Shown piece after piece: positions 48,945 to 60,291 of a stretch of DNA of 64,000 bases (the first letter of the stretch is position 1; each line of letters starts with the position of its first letter). Source of the DNA: Plutella xylostella (taxonomy: Eukaryota; Arthropoda; Insecta; Lepidoptera; Plutellidae). The stretch is taken from contig NC_064002.1 of NCBI RefSeq assembly GCF_932276165.1, positions 6,448,001 through 6,512,000 of the forward strand, given 5' to 3'. Made by a program: the position numbers and the translations under genes. The notes under the pieces were generated by a model, which had not been told where the DNA came from, ran no database searches, and saw only the letters and a program-made list of their open reading frames with translations.

Positions 48945-49145
48945 TCCCAGGGCCGTGGGGAGGCACGTCAGCTTTTTAAAGAAATCAGCAGCAGACTAAT
49001 AGAAGTCTCAAGGGACCCTAGGGCTGGCACTTACCTATCACAAAGGCTAAGCATCGCTATATAGCGGGGTAACGCGGCCAGCGTCTTGGGTACCCTACCC
49101 GACAGTGGCAGCGATCTGGCCAGCATCTTCTTTTTAGTTTAATTT
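48945..49145 (+). mobile_element. LINE 3' fragment related to the RT element at 27.2 kb
   Basis: The + strand gives PGPWGGTSAF, and after a shift FKEISSRLIEVSRDPRA, TYLSQRLSIAI and GNAASVLGTLP. This is a typical C-terminal end of the LINE group whose RT and Cys/His cluster are at 27250-28653; both share NAASVLG/NAASLLG before the stop. Degenerate. Confidence 0.65.
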
Positions 49146-50656
49146 TAATTTTATATTAGTGAGTTTTAGTTAGGCATTAATAATTATAATTTAATCAAAA
49201 AGTACCATGGACTTAACTAATAAAAAACATTATCATTTAATTTATTGAATATAGTATAAGCATTATGCTTCCTCAATTTCAAATCAAATTATGTTGGTGT
49301 CATAAAAGTGGAAAAAGTGCAATGACAACCAATGTGCAGTGATTTTGTGTCTGTACACAATTAGATCGCGAGCTGTCAGTGCCGCCTAAACCGACGTGAC
49401 CCTTCTTTGGAGGCCACCGGCCGACTGAGTCAAACGTCGCTTGTGTTTATGATTTTATAACACAGAAAGCCGCCATAGATATTTGTATGAAGATTTGAGG
49501 GAAAAAAATTGCTCAAGTTTCGGATTAATTTACACAAAATAGGTGTGTGTTTATTAAAAAACAAGGTATTTAGCGCCTAGTCCAAGCATTTATCTTTATA
49601 ATTTGATAAGAATCATATGAAAATTCTTGATAATTACGACACAGTTGTTACAATACGGGAGTGTGATTTACTGGTTTTTCGTAATTAATTTACAGTTATC
49701 CATAAGCATTTACTTAAATTCGAATGATTCAGCACCTAGCTAGACTCTTCGGCTACCTGTGTGATTTTTTTCAAGGCTGTAGAGCATCATTTACTACATA
49801 ATTCTATGACAATGCCAACCCTCGATTGCCTATTGCGGACCCTTAAGTTGTCTTGACTTCAGCTTGATCACAGATACAACCTTCACCCTCTGCAATCTCT
49901 AGGAGGCCCATTATAGCGCAGCCACTCCAGAGTTAATTTCGAAGCTATCGCTTGCTTCTTGTCGCGCGCTCGCACGGAAAATTAGCCTTCTTCACCGTTT
50001 ATTTGATTCCCTGCGATTCCTACAAAAATGGCGGGAACCGTGCGATTTACCGGGAATTGCCGCCTCCCTGAGTGAGTAATGAGCTGTGAGCTGATTCGTT
50101 AGTCATTCATTATTATCACATCAACGAGTACGAGACCTGTGTGAATGTGAGGCATGTCAGAATCAGAAGCCATCTGGCTTTTATTAGACTAATTTCAATG
50201 CAAGGAATTGAAATACTTTCGATACAAACAATGGTCTTTATTAATCATTTACTATCACACAATCATTAGCAATATCATAGGCATTAGGTATCATTAATAA
50301 ATTTACAAAAATACAATCATTTATAAAATTAGTAAAGTTACATTAAAATACATCATCAGTCAAACATTATTGTTTAGTTGGAACAGTCTTGCCTTTTATA
50401 GAGCTGATTATGGTTTTCGGAAGACGTGAAGACCTATTCAGTCACATAGGTACCTACTGCTGGCAGAAACGACTGAAGATTTACCGGTTGGAAGTCCTTA
50501 AGGTCAGTAGGCCGCGGGCGACATGAGATTTAAGCACAGTTTTTATTGGATTCTTTGGTGGGTCGACGCGACAAGACGCTCACAACAAGTTAATAGAAAC
50601 GGTTCGTAGTGACGGTGCGAAAACTCGTTCTGCCCCTGTAGCACAGGGCACTGTTA

Positions 50657-50739
50657 AGACGTGACAAGAGTTCTCCGTCGCGCTCGCTCTTGAGGCTGTG
50701 CGATGTGAGTGAGCGCGATGCAAAACTCTTGTCACGTCT
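50657..50739. ncRNA. 83-nt near-perfect hairpin, candidate pre-miRNA or MITE
   Basis: The outer stem AGACGTGACAAGAGTT / AACTCTTGTCACGTCT is perfect over 16 bp. The inner stem TCGCGCTCGCTC / GAGTGAGCGCGA pairs with one G-U wobble. A 5-nt internal loop separates them and a ~17-nt terminal loop closes the hairpin. Size and shape suit a pre-miRNA, but a small inverted-repeat element is equally possible. Only structure is seen, not expression. Confidence 0.3.
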
Positions 50740-52391
50740 TTATTATGCGCTCCGTGCTAGCCCTTCTGATGCCACCTCATGCCGTAAGCGGCATAGACAC
50801 ATAAGGCCACTCCCAAGTAGCACCACGACCTCTGCCTTCCTCGTCAAACCACTAAATGCCTTAGGTCGTCAATTCAGTGGACTCGAGGGCTTATGGCTTA
50901 GGTAAGATTCTTAAAAAGGCATTGACAAATTCTTTACAAACTACATTTCTTACGTAAATATAAAAATAATAAAACACAAATCCATAAGCAGTTTCAAAAT
51001 CTGATAATTGTTATTGCTATAATCATAATCAGTTAAAAGTACCTAATGCGGAATGAAATTCACTGCATCGGCATCATTAGGGAACTAAGGTTTCAAAATG
51101 CTTTCTCGAAGCTAAAATATATTAACTAGTAAAGTATACTTATTAGAAAATTCTCTTACAGTAAATTAAAGCTAAACAAGTTAAAGTTATTTTAAAAGCT
51201 AACACGCAAAGCTAAAAACCATTTCTAAAACATATTCGGCCGAAGGTTTGACGTAATTTTACAAAGCAATAACCTTTACTTATACATAATTATTATCAAT
51301 CAATAATACAGCCCAAAAAATACTTTACCGGTCCGCAATAAAGTGAATTTTTGATCATAAAACAGTAACACCGATAATCGTGTTTTATGCGCATTTCACG
51401 TATGAAAACGATTTCGGTGCTCTGAAACCTAATTAACATCCATTAATATCCTTTTATTTCCTTTCCTATGCTTGATTAAAATGTACATTAACAATAACAT
51501 ATCAATATCTATAGACCTTAATTTAGTCGTATAAAAGAAAAAAATAAAAATAAATACAAACCTTCAGTCAGTTACCATACTTACTATTAAGTATACAGCC
51601 TATGCTAAATGTCTTCGGTTCTTCTTGTATGTTCTAGGTCACATGGTGGAATGTTCTGGAAGTCACCGGCGGCTGAAGGCGTTGGGTCGGGAGTAGGGGT
51701 GCGTCTGGACTCTCTCCCTCGCGCGAACAGCTTTAAAACCCACTGACTGTTTTTCAGTTACATTCGTCTTCGATCGCATCTCTATTAGTTGTTAGTCAGA
51801 CGTCACAACACGAACATGGAATGGAAATGTTAGTTTATTAGAAACACGAATTTTGTTTGGGGATTGCGCCGTATAATGGGGAAGTTTAGTGAAAGTTTGG
51901 GGCAAGTTTACTTCCGTTAGGGGGAAATGTGTGATGCGATGAGTCAGATAAACAACGAGGAACGAACTTTTAGGCATAAACAAACTTATTTGGGAAGATT
52001 AGAGTGCATTAATACAAATACAATGAGATACTGCCTTGATATACTCGTCACATAATACATCTATTAGGCAATGCCTTGCTCGCTTTTATGAAATAATGAT
52101 TGAACATCTTGATAACTTTGTACTTTTTTACGGGGTAGGCTAGATTTTTAATACCTTCACCAGTAAGTAAAAAGACAAACAAAACAAAAACATAGGTTAG
52201 TAAATGAATATAGTTAGACAAAATAAAGTTACGTTAAATTCTGTTCTAAATTTAAATTATATCTATCAGTGGTTTGTAGATATTGATTGTCAATTGTGGA
52301 CAGTAAATCATAGGTATTTTAAACTTGATGATGAGTTTAACTCGGCATTAGATTACAATTACATCACTACAAAGATTTTGGTTTAGCTAGG

Positions 52392-52610
52392 TACAGTCGA
52401 ACTATAAAGTCCTGACAATAAAGAGTGCGATTTTACTAAGACTTTTTATCATTGTTCATTTAATATCAAACATTTTAAAAATAAAATACCGATGGGTAAT
52501 GGATTTTTAACGGATTTTTGCTTTAATAAATATAATAGATCGATTAACTACGGTTTTTAACAATTAGGTAGGATCCACTTCCGTTTTCAGGACTTTATAG
52601 TTGGACTGTA
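52392..52610. mobile_element. 219-bp Tc1-like MITE of the ACTATAAAGTCCTGA family
   Basis: The ends TACAGTCGAACTATAAAGTC and GACTTTATAGTTGGACTGTA form TIRs of about 23 bp with one mismatch, flanked by TA. The TIR matches the larger transposase-bearing copies at 29056 and 43154, so this is an internally deleted derivative. It sits just 3' of the kinesin stop codon. Confidence 0.85.
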
Positions 52611-52627
52611 AACGATAAAATATTCAT

Positions 52628-55600
52628 TTATAAGTACGAACCTTGCACATTCCTCTGCAGCGGCGTGCCGTCCCGCGATAGTGTCGACCCGAAGCCCCCA
52701 GAGCCCGTGGCGGGCGCGGGCGCCGCCGGCCGCCGGAACGCCACCGCCTTGCCAATCACCGGCTTCACGGGTCTCGCTGGTGGGATGATTGGTGGGTTAG
52801 TGCTGGGGTGTGGGTTGTGTAGGATAATATATGTAAGCAAAGGTAAGTTAGATAAGTGATCGATCACCGGCAGATAAGTGATCGATCACCGGCTTCACGG
52901 GTTTTGCTGGTAGAATTATTGGTGGGTTAGAGGTGGTGCGTGGGTTGTGTGTGTAATATGTAAGCAAAGGTGTTAAGTAATCGGCTTGTGTAAGTAATAA
53001 ATGTTGGACGGCTGAATTGATTTTGAGTCAATAAGACTACAATACCTATTTATTACAATACATATTTTTATATATAATTTTGTGACTATAAACCAATAAA
53101 ATGTTATGTAAAATATTATGTAATGTAATTATTTATCGGTGTACGTATAAAGAGTAGGTACTCTATCTATCTAACTATACATATAACGTTATTCCTTACA
53201 CTGGTCTTATTAAATAAATAATTATTACCTTTGTTGTCGCCGAAGGTGACTGTCCTTTGCATTGTGTTCGTCCTGTCAGAAAGTCCTTTCTTGACTGGCT
53301 GGATGGGCTCGGATTTAATGGGAAACTTCTTCAACGCCTCCATTTTCCCAGCCAGGACGAATGTCGAGTTCAAATCTTTTGGGTCAATGACACTTGCGTA
53401 GTTTTCTACGTCGGGAGCGATGTCGCCAATATCTTTTTTTATCTTTTTAGCCGATGACATGGTCCTCGTGGTGTCTAGAGCTTCGAATGAGTCGTCAATG
53501 ATTATGGTTTCGTTATTCGCAAGCTTGATTGGAGTTCCCTTGCGCTTCATGCCACACTCGACGACTGGCTCCCGGTTTTCTATGTCAGTTAGGTCGTCGC
53601 TATCCGTCACAATATCAATTGTCGAATTAATAATTTCTTCCTTATTCCTTGTGAGATTAAAGTCGGGAATGCTACAAGGCTTGTCCAAGTCGAGAGTCGT
53701 GAGAAACTTGAAGTGTGCGTCACAGGATTCGCTGTCGTCGTCCGACCACGAGATTGCTTTAGCCGACTTGGCTTTCCTCATGATGTCGAGGTACTCGCTA
53801 GTCAGCGCCGGGGTAGCTTTGTCGTAGCCTTTCAAAGTGAGATAGAGCTTTTTGAGCATGCTCGGCATCTCGCACATGTAGTCAGCGAACGCGTTAATTT
53901 CGTCGTTCTCAATCACTAATAGCTTCTTGTTCAGTTTATCCTTGGCTTCGGTTTGTCGCATTTGGCTCTGCAGTTTGATCAGTTTGACGAAGTCGTCTAA
54001 CTCCGGGCAGTTGGCTAGTGCCTGTGTGCACAGGATGTCCATCTTCTTGCGGCAGTCGCTGTAGCGGCCCCAGGCGGCGAGGATCTTGGTGTCGAGCTGC
54101 ACGGACTGCTTCATGTAGCTCTCGGCCGCGCGCTCCTGCCGCGGGATGTCCTCCGTGCATACCTGGAACAAAGACGAATCTTCTAAAGCTTGGTATATAC
54201 CTCCTACGTAAATGTGTCGCAAACATGGAACGTAATAACTAGATTGCGTACGCTGCACACATTTACGACGTTTCACCTTCGTGGACTTGCTTGCTTTTGC
54301 AAAATACTGGCGCGTAAAGGCGTGTCGCTAAAAGGCGTCGGTGTTCGTTAGCCAAATTGGCGAATGTACTTATAAGGTAACATAGGTACTCTAGTAGCTA
54401 GGATGGCCAAAAGGAGCCTCCTAAATGTTGGTACGATTTGCTTACATAGTAGGTCAGGCGCATTTTGTCAATCAGCGACTGACGCTAATTTAACTGAACA
54501 AACTGTGTTCATCAACGAAACGCTAAGAAAAAAAAAACACGCACTCACGCTTCGTTCTAATGTACTCCCTTGCGGGGTAGGCAGAGGTGCATTGCTGCAC
54601 CCACTTTTCGCCAGAGTGTTATGTTAGTCCCAATGTAATAGGGGGCGGGCCTATTGCCATTTTACGGGCACATCCAAGACCCGAGAACAAATATCTGTAT
54701 TTAAACAAATATCTGCCCCAGCCGGGAATCGAACCCGGGACCATCGGCTCAGTAGTCAGGGTAACTAACCACTATGCCATTCGGTCGTCGAAAAAAAATA
54801 ATTTCATACATATATCACTTTTCATTTCATTAGGTAACAAGTCACCAACCTGCTCCATCCCATCGCTGGACGAGCGGTGCGCGAGGTCGACCACGTGGCT
54901 GAAGGCGCGAGTGCGCAGGCGGTGCCGCAGCGCCAGCACCCGCTGGCACGACATGAGCGACAACAGCTGGCTTTCAAGAGCGGAGAGCGACCGCTCCTCG
55001 TCTAGGATGCGACGACGCCAGTCCTTGGTTGCTGTGGAATAATTATAGTTAATATGTGGAGATATCTCGCATACTAGCCAGCCTAGCTCAGGAGCTAGGC
55101 TGGCTGAGCTGAAATCGAGGCGATATGTACAAAGGTTCCACTCGAGAGAGCCACGTACAGGAACTTCGCCCCCTACCAGAATAGAATAGAATATCTATCA
55201 TACGCCATCCGATCCGATCGACAAGGCAGGGCTTGTAATGGGTATCGAACAGCTGATACCTACATCTACACAGGTACCTGTTACATACATATCAACCAAG
55301 ACAAATTTAATACAGTACAAGTACAAATATCTTTATCAAATACAAATGTCTTTAAACAAATATCTGCCCGGCAGGGAATCAAACCCGGGACCTACCGCAT
55401 AGCAGTCAGGGTAAATAACCACGACACCATTCAAGATAGGCTTTGGAGATAGAGTGGGTATTGCATTGTAGAGTAAGTTTTATTAGGTTTGTGTTATGGT
55501 AATGAAGGTAATAAAAGTTTTATCTACAATCTTATCTATGAAATCATCTAGCCTGAGCCTAAATACTGGGGAATTTAAAGATTGAAAGTATTCAATGTCT

Positions 55601-58600
55601 CATGATCTCATGATGAGTATCATTTTACATGAAATAACAAGATATCGCGGGCTTCATGGCAAAGGGGCGTATGCGCATCGACCCTACTTTTCAGGAGAGC
55701 AAAAAAACATCATAACTTTTTAAATAAGTAATCTAGCTTGCTATAATTTTGCATATACCTTAGTTAATTATTTTTTGTTTTAATTAAAACTAAATTTTTA
55801 TAATATCTATGCTTTAAGTACACTTTATGGCGTATACGTCTATCTGCCTTGACGGAAATTATTGTATTGCTATCCTTTTTTTATCATATTATGTATAGGA
55901 ATAATGGGCGTATAAACAAACTTTTTTATTTGTTATCCAATTATATTATATATATTTTATTTGTTTTACACTTAAATCATTTAATATACTGATAGCAAAA
56001 TATAACCAAAAATGTAACTGCTTCTATTTTTTTCGAATTTCATACGCCCCTTTGCCATGGCGTAATTTAACGGATGTTCTCAATTTAAGAGAGATGATAC
56101 GCCTTTAAAAAAATAACAATCTATTTAAGTAACTATTTAATACATAGTAAAGCTGTAAAAAACACAGAATAATTTATTAGAAACAATAAGAGTACAAAAT
56201 AAAACAAGAATTACTGTTAAAACAAAATTTACTCTTAATTAAGTGAACATAAACTCAAAAAACTCCATAAAGAAATGACAGAGGGCTGAGGCTGGAACTT
56301 CGCAGAATGCAGGGGCTTTCCTTGATGAACTCTTTCTTCAAAAAGAAGCCCCAAAGAAGGTGGACCTGGTGCAAGTCGGACTCTGTCACGAAAAATGAAA
56401 TCGATTTCATCATCATGACTGATTAAGAGGCACATATTCAGATATCTCAGGTCGGTTTAATCACCGTATACTCAGAGGAACTCTGAATATCGACCTAAAG
56501 CTTGAAGAACGGCGACTGATGAAGTCCACCCTCTGACCAACTCTGCGCCAGACCACTGCAACGACGTGATCAATGCAATACAGAAAGATGGCACTAGGTT
56601 CTGTGCAATGTAAAACACGGGAAGGAAGTCTAAGCTTTCAGGGGGGACTCTTGGACTTACGGAGACCAAACGGCATGTGCTGGACCATTCCGTCAGAACT
56701 AGAGGCTCTCAACAAAATGATACGCAAGGCTATTTTCATCGTGACCTCCAGTGGTTTAACACACTCCGGATTGAAGAAGCTATTAAACAAAACCGGGGAT
56801 CGAATGTCTTTGCCAGGCGACTTGAAGGGACCCTAACGAAAAAATTGACAACCAGCCATAGCAGAATCGTCGAATCTGAGCCGGAATGCACGATTGTACG
56901 CTTCACATGCGCCGCAACAGCCAGAACCCCAGATGTGTAGGTCTATTGTTTTTCAAGAAAGGAGACAAATTTGCTCTTAAAAACCTATAGACTGATCACA
57001 CTCTTGACCACGTGAATAAGATGTTTATGTACATTTATAACAGTCATCACGAGACTTGATTTGATGAATTTCAGCCGCTGGAGCATGCCGAATTTCGTGG
57101 GGGTTATAGCACCGTAGACCACATACACACAGTTCGGCAGATTATACAGAAGAAGGAAGAATATAATCGGCCTCTGTGCCTAGCTTTCGTAGACTACGAA
57201 AATTTTTACTCTGTCGAGATCTGGGCTGTTCTGGCATCCTTGCAGATATGTATGTCGCAGGCAACTGGTTTAATCTCCTGTTTGATTGAACCACTAGCCC
57301 GTTCATTGGATGGCGCTATTCAGTTGTATGACTAAAGGACAACTCGTCAAGTCGTTGATTGTAACGTTCGACGTCTTGACTGAACGTCATTCAGCAAAGT
57401 CGTTGAATGGGATATAGTATAGCAACTTTGTAATGTCTGGTTAGGGTGAGCATCACCAGACAAGAGTCAACAAAAAGACTATGTTACAAAGCTCTTATCT
57501 CACAAATTAACTAAACAATAACAATTAACGTTCCTTCAGATTGTTGTTCATAATTATCCAGTTTCGCCACTTTTTTTCTTTGAAACTATCCGCCCGCGGC
57601 GTAATAATAGGTAAATCCATGTTGGCACACTATTTTAACACAAATAACGCACTTTAAAGCGAATTTATTTGCAAAAAACTAACAATATAGGTGCTTTTTG
57701 TGTCAGCTGTTAGCTGTTAGACGCCATATTTGTTTTATTCACTACCTGACTGATTTTAAGTCAGCTAACTAGTTGGACGTTTTGTGACGCTTGTACAATC
57801 AACGTTCGGCCTAGTCATACAACTGAACAGCGCCATCCAATGAACGGGCTAGTGGTTCAATCAAACAGGAGATTAAACCAGTTGCCTGCGACATGTCCAA
57901 TAGATTGACGATACATCGAGGCGCTGAAGTGCCTAATGACACTGAAACGATTACTGTCCAAGTATAGAACCAGCCACAAGATCTATCCATAGGCAAAGGG
58001 GCGTGAGGGAAGAGGACGTAATTTCTCCGATGCTGTTCCGTGATGCATTGGAAGATGTATTAAAACTCTGGACTGGAAAGGACTAGGCATCAATATCAAC
58101 AGTGAAAGCATATTGTCATTTTATTTTGTTAAAAAAAATGCACATACGTCTATATGACATGGCGATAATTATTTGAATGCGCCCCACTGATTCTTATACG
58201 CCGTCTATACGCCTCTCTGACATGGCGAAATTATTGAAATGCGTCCTACTGATGTTTATACGCCGTCTATACGCCTTTTTGACACGACACAAAATTATTG
58301 ATACATCGTATACGCCTTTATGTTATTTATGAATATCTCAAAATCTAGTTAACTGAACATTTCAAAAAAATTACAGAACGTGTATTACTAGTATAGGAAT
58401 CGATTGGCATGAAAAACGCAAAATCGATTTTTTGCGCTTACGCCCCTTTGCCATGAAGCCCGCGATATATATAAAAGAACCTTACCTTTTTCCTTCACCA
58501 AGTCGGCTTCCCTAGCCACTGTCTTCAAACTGGACAGTGAAAGCTTCGCCTCCAGTTCTTTAACCTTCTTTTTCAGTTCTTCATTCAGTTTCACATACTG

Positions 58601-60291
58601 CGAGTGTCGAACATCACCGTCTACAATGTTTTTCTTTATGCTGAGCTGGATCTTGTTGGCTCGGGCGGCATATTTCAGAGTATTGTATGTGTCTTCGTAG
58701 CTCAAGCTGGATGGTGATACATTAGCAATCATAACCGTTTTGCAATTGCCCCCAAGGCTGTCTTTTAGTAGACGGGTTAATTTCGAGTCCCTGAAAATTT
58801 GTTTATGTTAGTTCTTATACAATAGTACTAGTGAGATGTATAAATAGAAATATCCACGAATGTGCGAACCAAAACAAGGTAAGATTGCAAATGATTCTTT
58901 TAAATTCAACATAACTTAGAGTGATCAGAGCACATTAGAACTAACCTGTAAGGTACGTAGCTGCCACCATCAGCTAGCTTGTTAATGCAGTTGCCAAGGG
59001 ACAGTAAGCTGCGGTTGATGTTGGCTCCTTCCTTGAAGCGCTGGCCCACGCAGCCCGTGGCCGAGGCTCGCTCGCTCCCCGCCAGGTCTATCATGGACAG
59101 CTTCACCATACGCACCTGACTGCTGATTCTGTACCTCATTGTAATGTATACCTGGAAAGTGTTCATTGTTTATTAGTGAAAACTGGTAAAAGGCCTTAAT
59201 AATTTTTTTTTGTGTTCATTAATTTATGTAGGTATTTTATTAGAAAAATATGTGTTTGTAAGAAAGTGGTCTTAAACCTTGTGCTAACTGTAACATAAGC
59301 AATTTAATTGAAAAACATTAAAATATGATTAGATTATGCTGGTACAGTCTTTAACCATACCTCATGCAATTTTTTTCAGAAGTGTAAGTGAAATCTGACC
59401 TGGAAGACGGCATGGCTCCTGGAACTCTCAGCATTAGCGTCCGTGGGGTGCTGGGTTCGGTTCTTGTTCCCACTCTCTAGCATGCTCAGCAATTCCTCTG
59501 AAGTTTTGATAGATTTTAGAGTGATGCCGGCGACCATCACTCCATATTTGTTGTCTTCTCTGAGTTGAAGAGGGGTCTTCGATGGCTTTAGCAAGTCAAA
59601 TACATTTTCATTGTAAACCTGTAATGGAAATTTAAATAGTGAGGGGGTACTTATCAGCAATGATGATTTATACTGATAGTAGTAAATAAAGTTTAGTTCA
59701 TACCATGAATTAAATTAAATAACATACCTCAATATAGGACACTGATATGTCAAACTCTCTTTCTTTTTCAAAAGAGTTCATGGAATAGAACAGGTGCTCC
59801 ATGGTCAAGTATGTGATGCCGGGGTTTTCTTGAGTGCCAATCATTGTGAACGTTTTACCGGCTCCTGTGGCACCATAGACAAATACCGAGCAATTGTAAC
59901 CATCCATGAGGGACGCCAAGATATCCTTAGTTGTGGTCTCAAATACATCTTGATTACTGGAGTTGACGCCGCAAACGTTGTCGAACACAAATTTTAACTC
60001 CTTGTTTGGACGTTTGAGAAAGTTCCGGTTGGGTTGTTGGACTCCTTGGTGGTAGAACGGAAGCTGTTCCTCCTTGGGGTCGAACACCAGCATCCGGTCG
60101 TCCACCACGTCGATGACGACGCGGCTGTTCAACTCCATCTCCTTGGGATTGGGAGGCCGCACTCGCACTACCACTTTAATATTAGCGGCCATGTTCTGGG
60201 TGGAACCGCTACGAGAAGGCACGGAGCCCTGGCCCCGCGCCTTGGGGCCGCCCAGCGCGCCTAGGCGGGGATTTCGTTCCACCTTCACCAT
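52628..60291 (-). CDS. Kinesin-8 motor protein (KIF18A / Klp67A type)
   Basis: Seven exons on the complement: 59728-60291, 59400-59618, 58946-59151, 58486-58790, 54850-55031, 53229-54162, 52628-52776; 2559 nt, 852 aa, similar to KIF18A and Klp67A. Motor: IKVVVRVRPP from residue 38, P-loop GATGAGKT at 140-147, switch I NAESSRSHAVF near 250-260, switch II DLAGSE near 282-287, then KYAARANKI and the neck. A coiled-coil and an acidic/Lys-rich tail follow. Kinesin-8 motors walk to microtubule plus ends and limit spindle microtubule length and chromosome oscillation. The end is tentative: reading through gives QRNVQGSYL-stop, but CAAG|GTTCGT at 52641 could be a donor to an unseen exon. Intron 4 (55032-58485) holds a 2.8 kb transposon. 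Confidence 0.92.
52750..52976. repeat. Tandem duplication copying the last-exon acceptor of the kinesin gene
   Basis: CACCGGCTTCACGGGT, then CTGGTxGxATxATTGGTGGGTTAG and TATGTAAGCAAAGGT, occur at 52757-52850 and again at 52887-52975. The first unit contains the real 5' end of exon 7 (starts 52776). The second carries a decoy acceptor (CTACCAG ending 52907) and an exon-like start. Confidence 0.8.
54560..54790 (-). mobile_element. tRNA-derived SINE (second family) in kinesin intron 5
   Basis: On the - strand: GAATGGCATAGTGGTTAGTT (A-box region), GGTTCGATTCCCGG (B box), then CAGATATTTGTTTAAATACA and the body GGATGTGCCCGTAAAATGGC. This layout is that of a lepidopteran tRNA-derived SINE. A shorter copy of the same head lies at 55310-55440. 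Confidence 0.85.
55120..55192 (+). mobile_element. Truncated SINE tail
   Basis: AAGGTTCCACTCGAGAGAGC through AGAATAGAATAGAAT matches the 3' part of the SINE at 48431-48755. Only the tail survives. It lies in kinesin intron 4. Confidence 0.65.
55310..55440 (-). mobile_element. Truncated tRNA-derived SINE copy
   Basis: ACAAATATCTGCCCGGCAGG then GAATCAAACCCGGGACC and AGTCAGGGTAAATAACCAC correspond to the head of the SINE at 54560-54790, with substitutions in the B box. It lies in kinesin intron 4. Confidence 0.7.
56470..57270 (+). pseudogene. Degenerate RTE reverse-transcriptase remnant
   Basis: The + strand at 57113-57240 reads VDHIHTVRQIIQKKEEYNRP and LAFVDYENFYSVEIWAVLAS, the region around RT motif A of RTE elements (normally DYEKAFDSVE). 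Flanking sequence is frame-broken. It is embedded in the TIR element in kinesin intron 4 and is part of an inverted duplication at its 3' side. Confidence 0.7.
57255..57895. repeat. Long inverted repeat (arms ~78 bp, spacer ~480 bp)
   Basis: GCAGGCAACTGGTTTAATCT...CAGTTGTATGACTA (57255-57335) reappears inverted at 57815-57895 almost without change. The arms include the end of the RTE remnant. The spacer contains AACGTTCGACGTCTTGAC-like and TCAGCTGTTAGCTGTTAG stretches and no ORF. It may be a MITE flanked by duplicated target, or a fold-back element. Confidence 0.7.

Larger units (their letters stand above)
48411..52627. other. Repeat-rich gene desert left of the kinesin gene
   Basis: It contains a SINE with target duplication, a LINE 3' fragment, a miRNA-sized hairpin (50657-50739) and a Tc1-like MITE (52392-52610). 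I find no host exon. The kinesin 3' UTR should enter from the right edge. Confidence 0.5.
55642..58468. mobile_element. 2.83 kb DNA transposon with 36-bp TIRs in kinesin intron 4
   Basis: The left end ATATCGCGGGCTTCATGGCA (through 55677) pairs with the right end TGCCATGAAGCCCGCGATAT (from 58433) over 36 bp with one mismatch. The sub-end sequence CATGGCAAAGGGGCGTA is echoed internally at 56043 and near 57990. Tandem ~64-bp units with TATACGCCGTCTATACGCC lie at 58148-58290. No transposase was recognised; the interior holds an RTE remnant and a long inverted repeat. The possible target duplication ATAT is palindromic and inconclusive. Confidence 0.8.

Noticed and set aside
53936..54276. Upstream start of an independent gene at the kinesin tail exon
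   Set aside because: The frame left of 54162 crosses a good acceptor (TTTGTTCCAG) and is intronic. The exon joins in phase to kinesin exon 5.
54715..54790. tRNA gene on the - strand
   Set aside because: Same reason: tRNA-like head of a SINE, with further degraded copies nearby.
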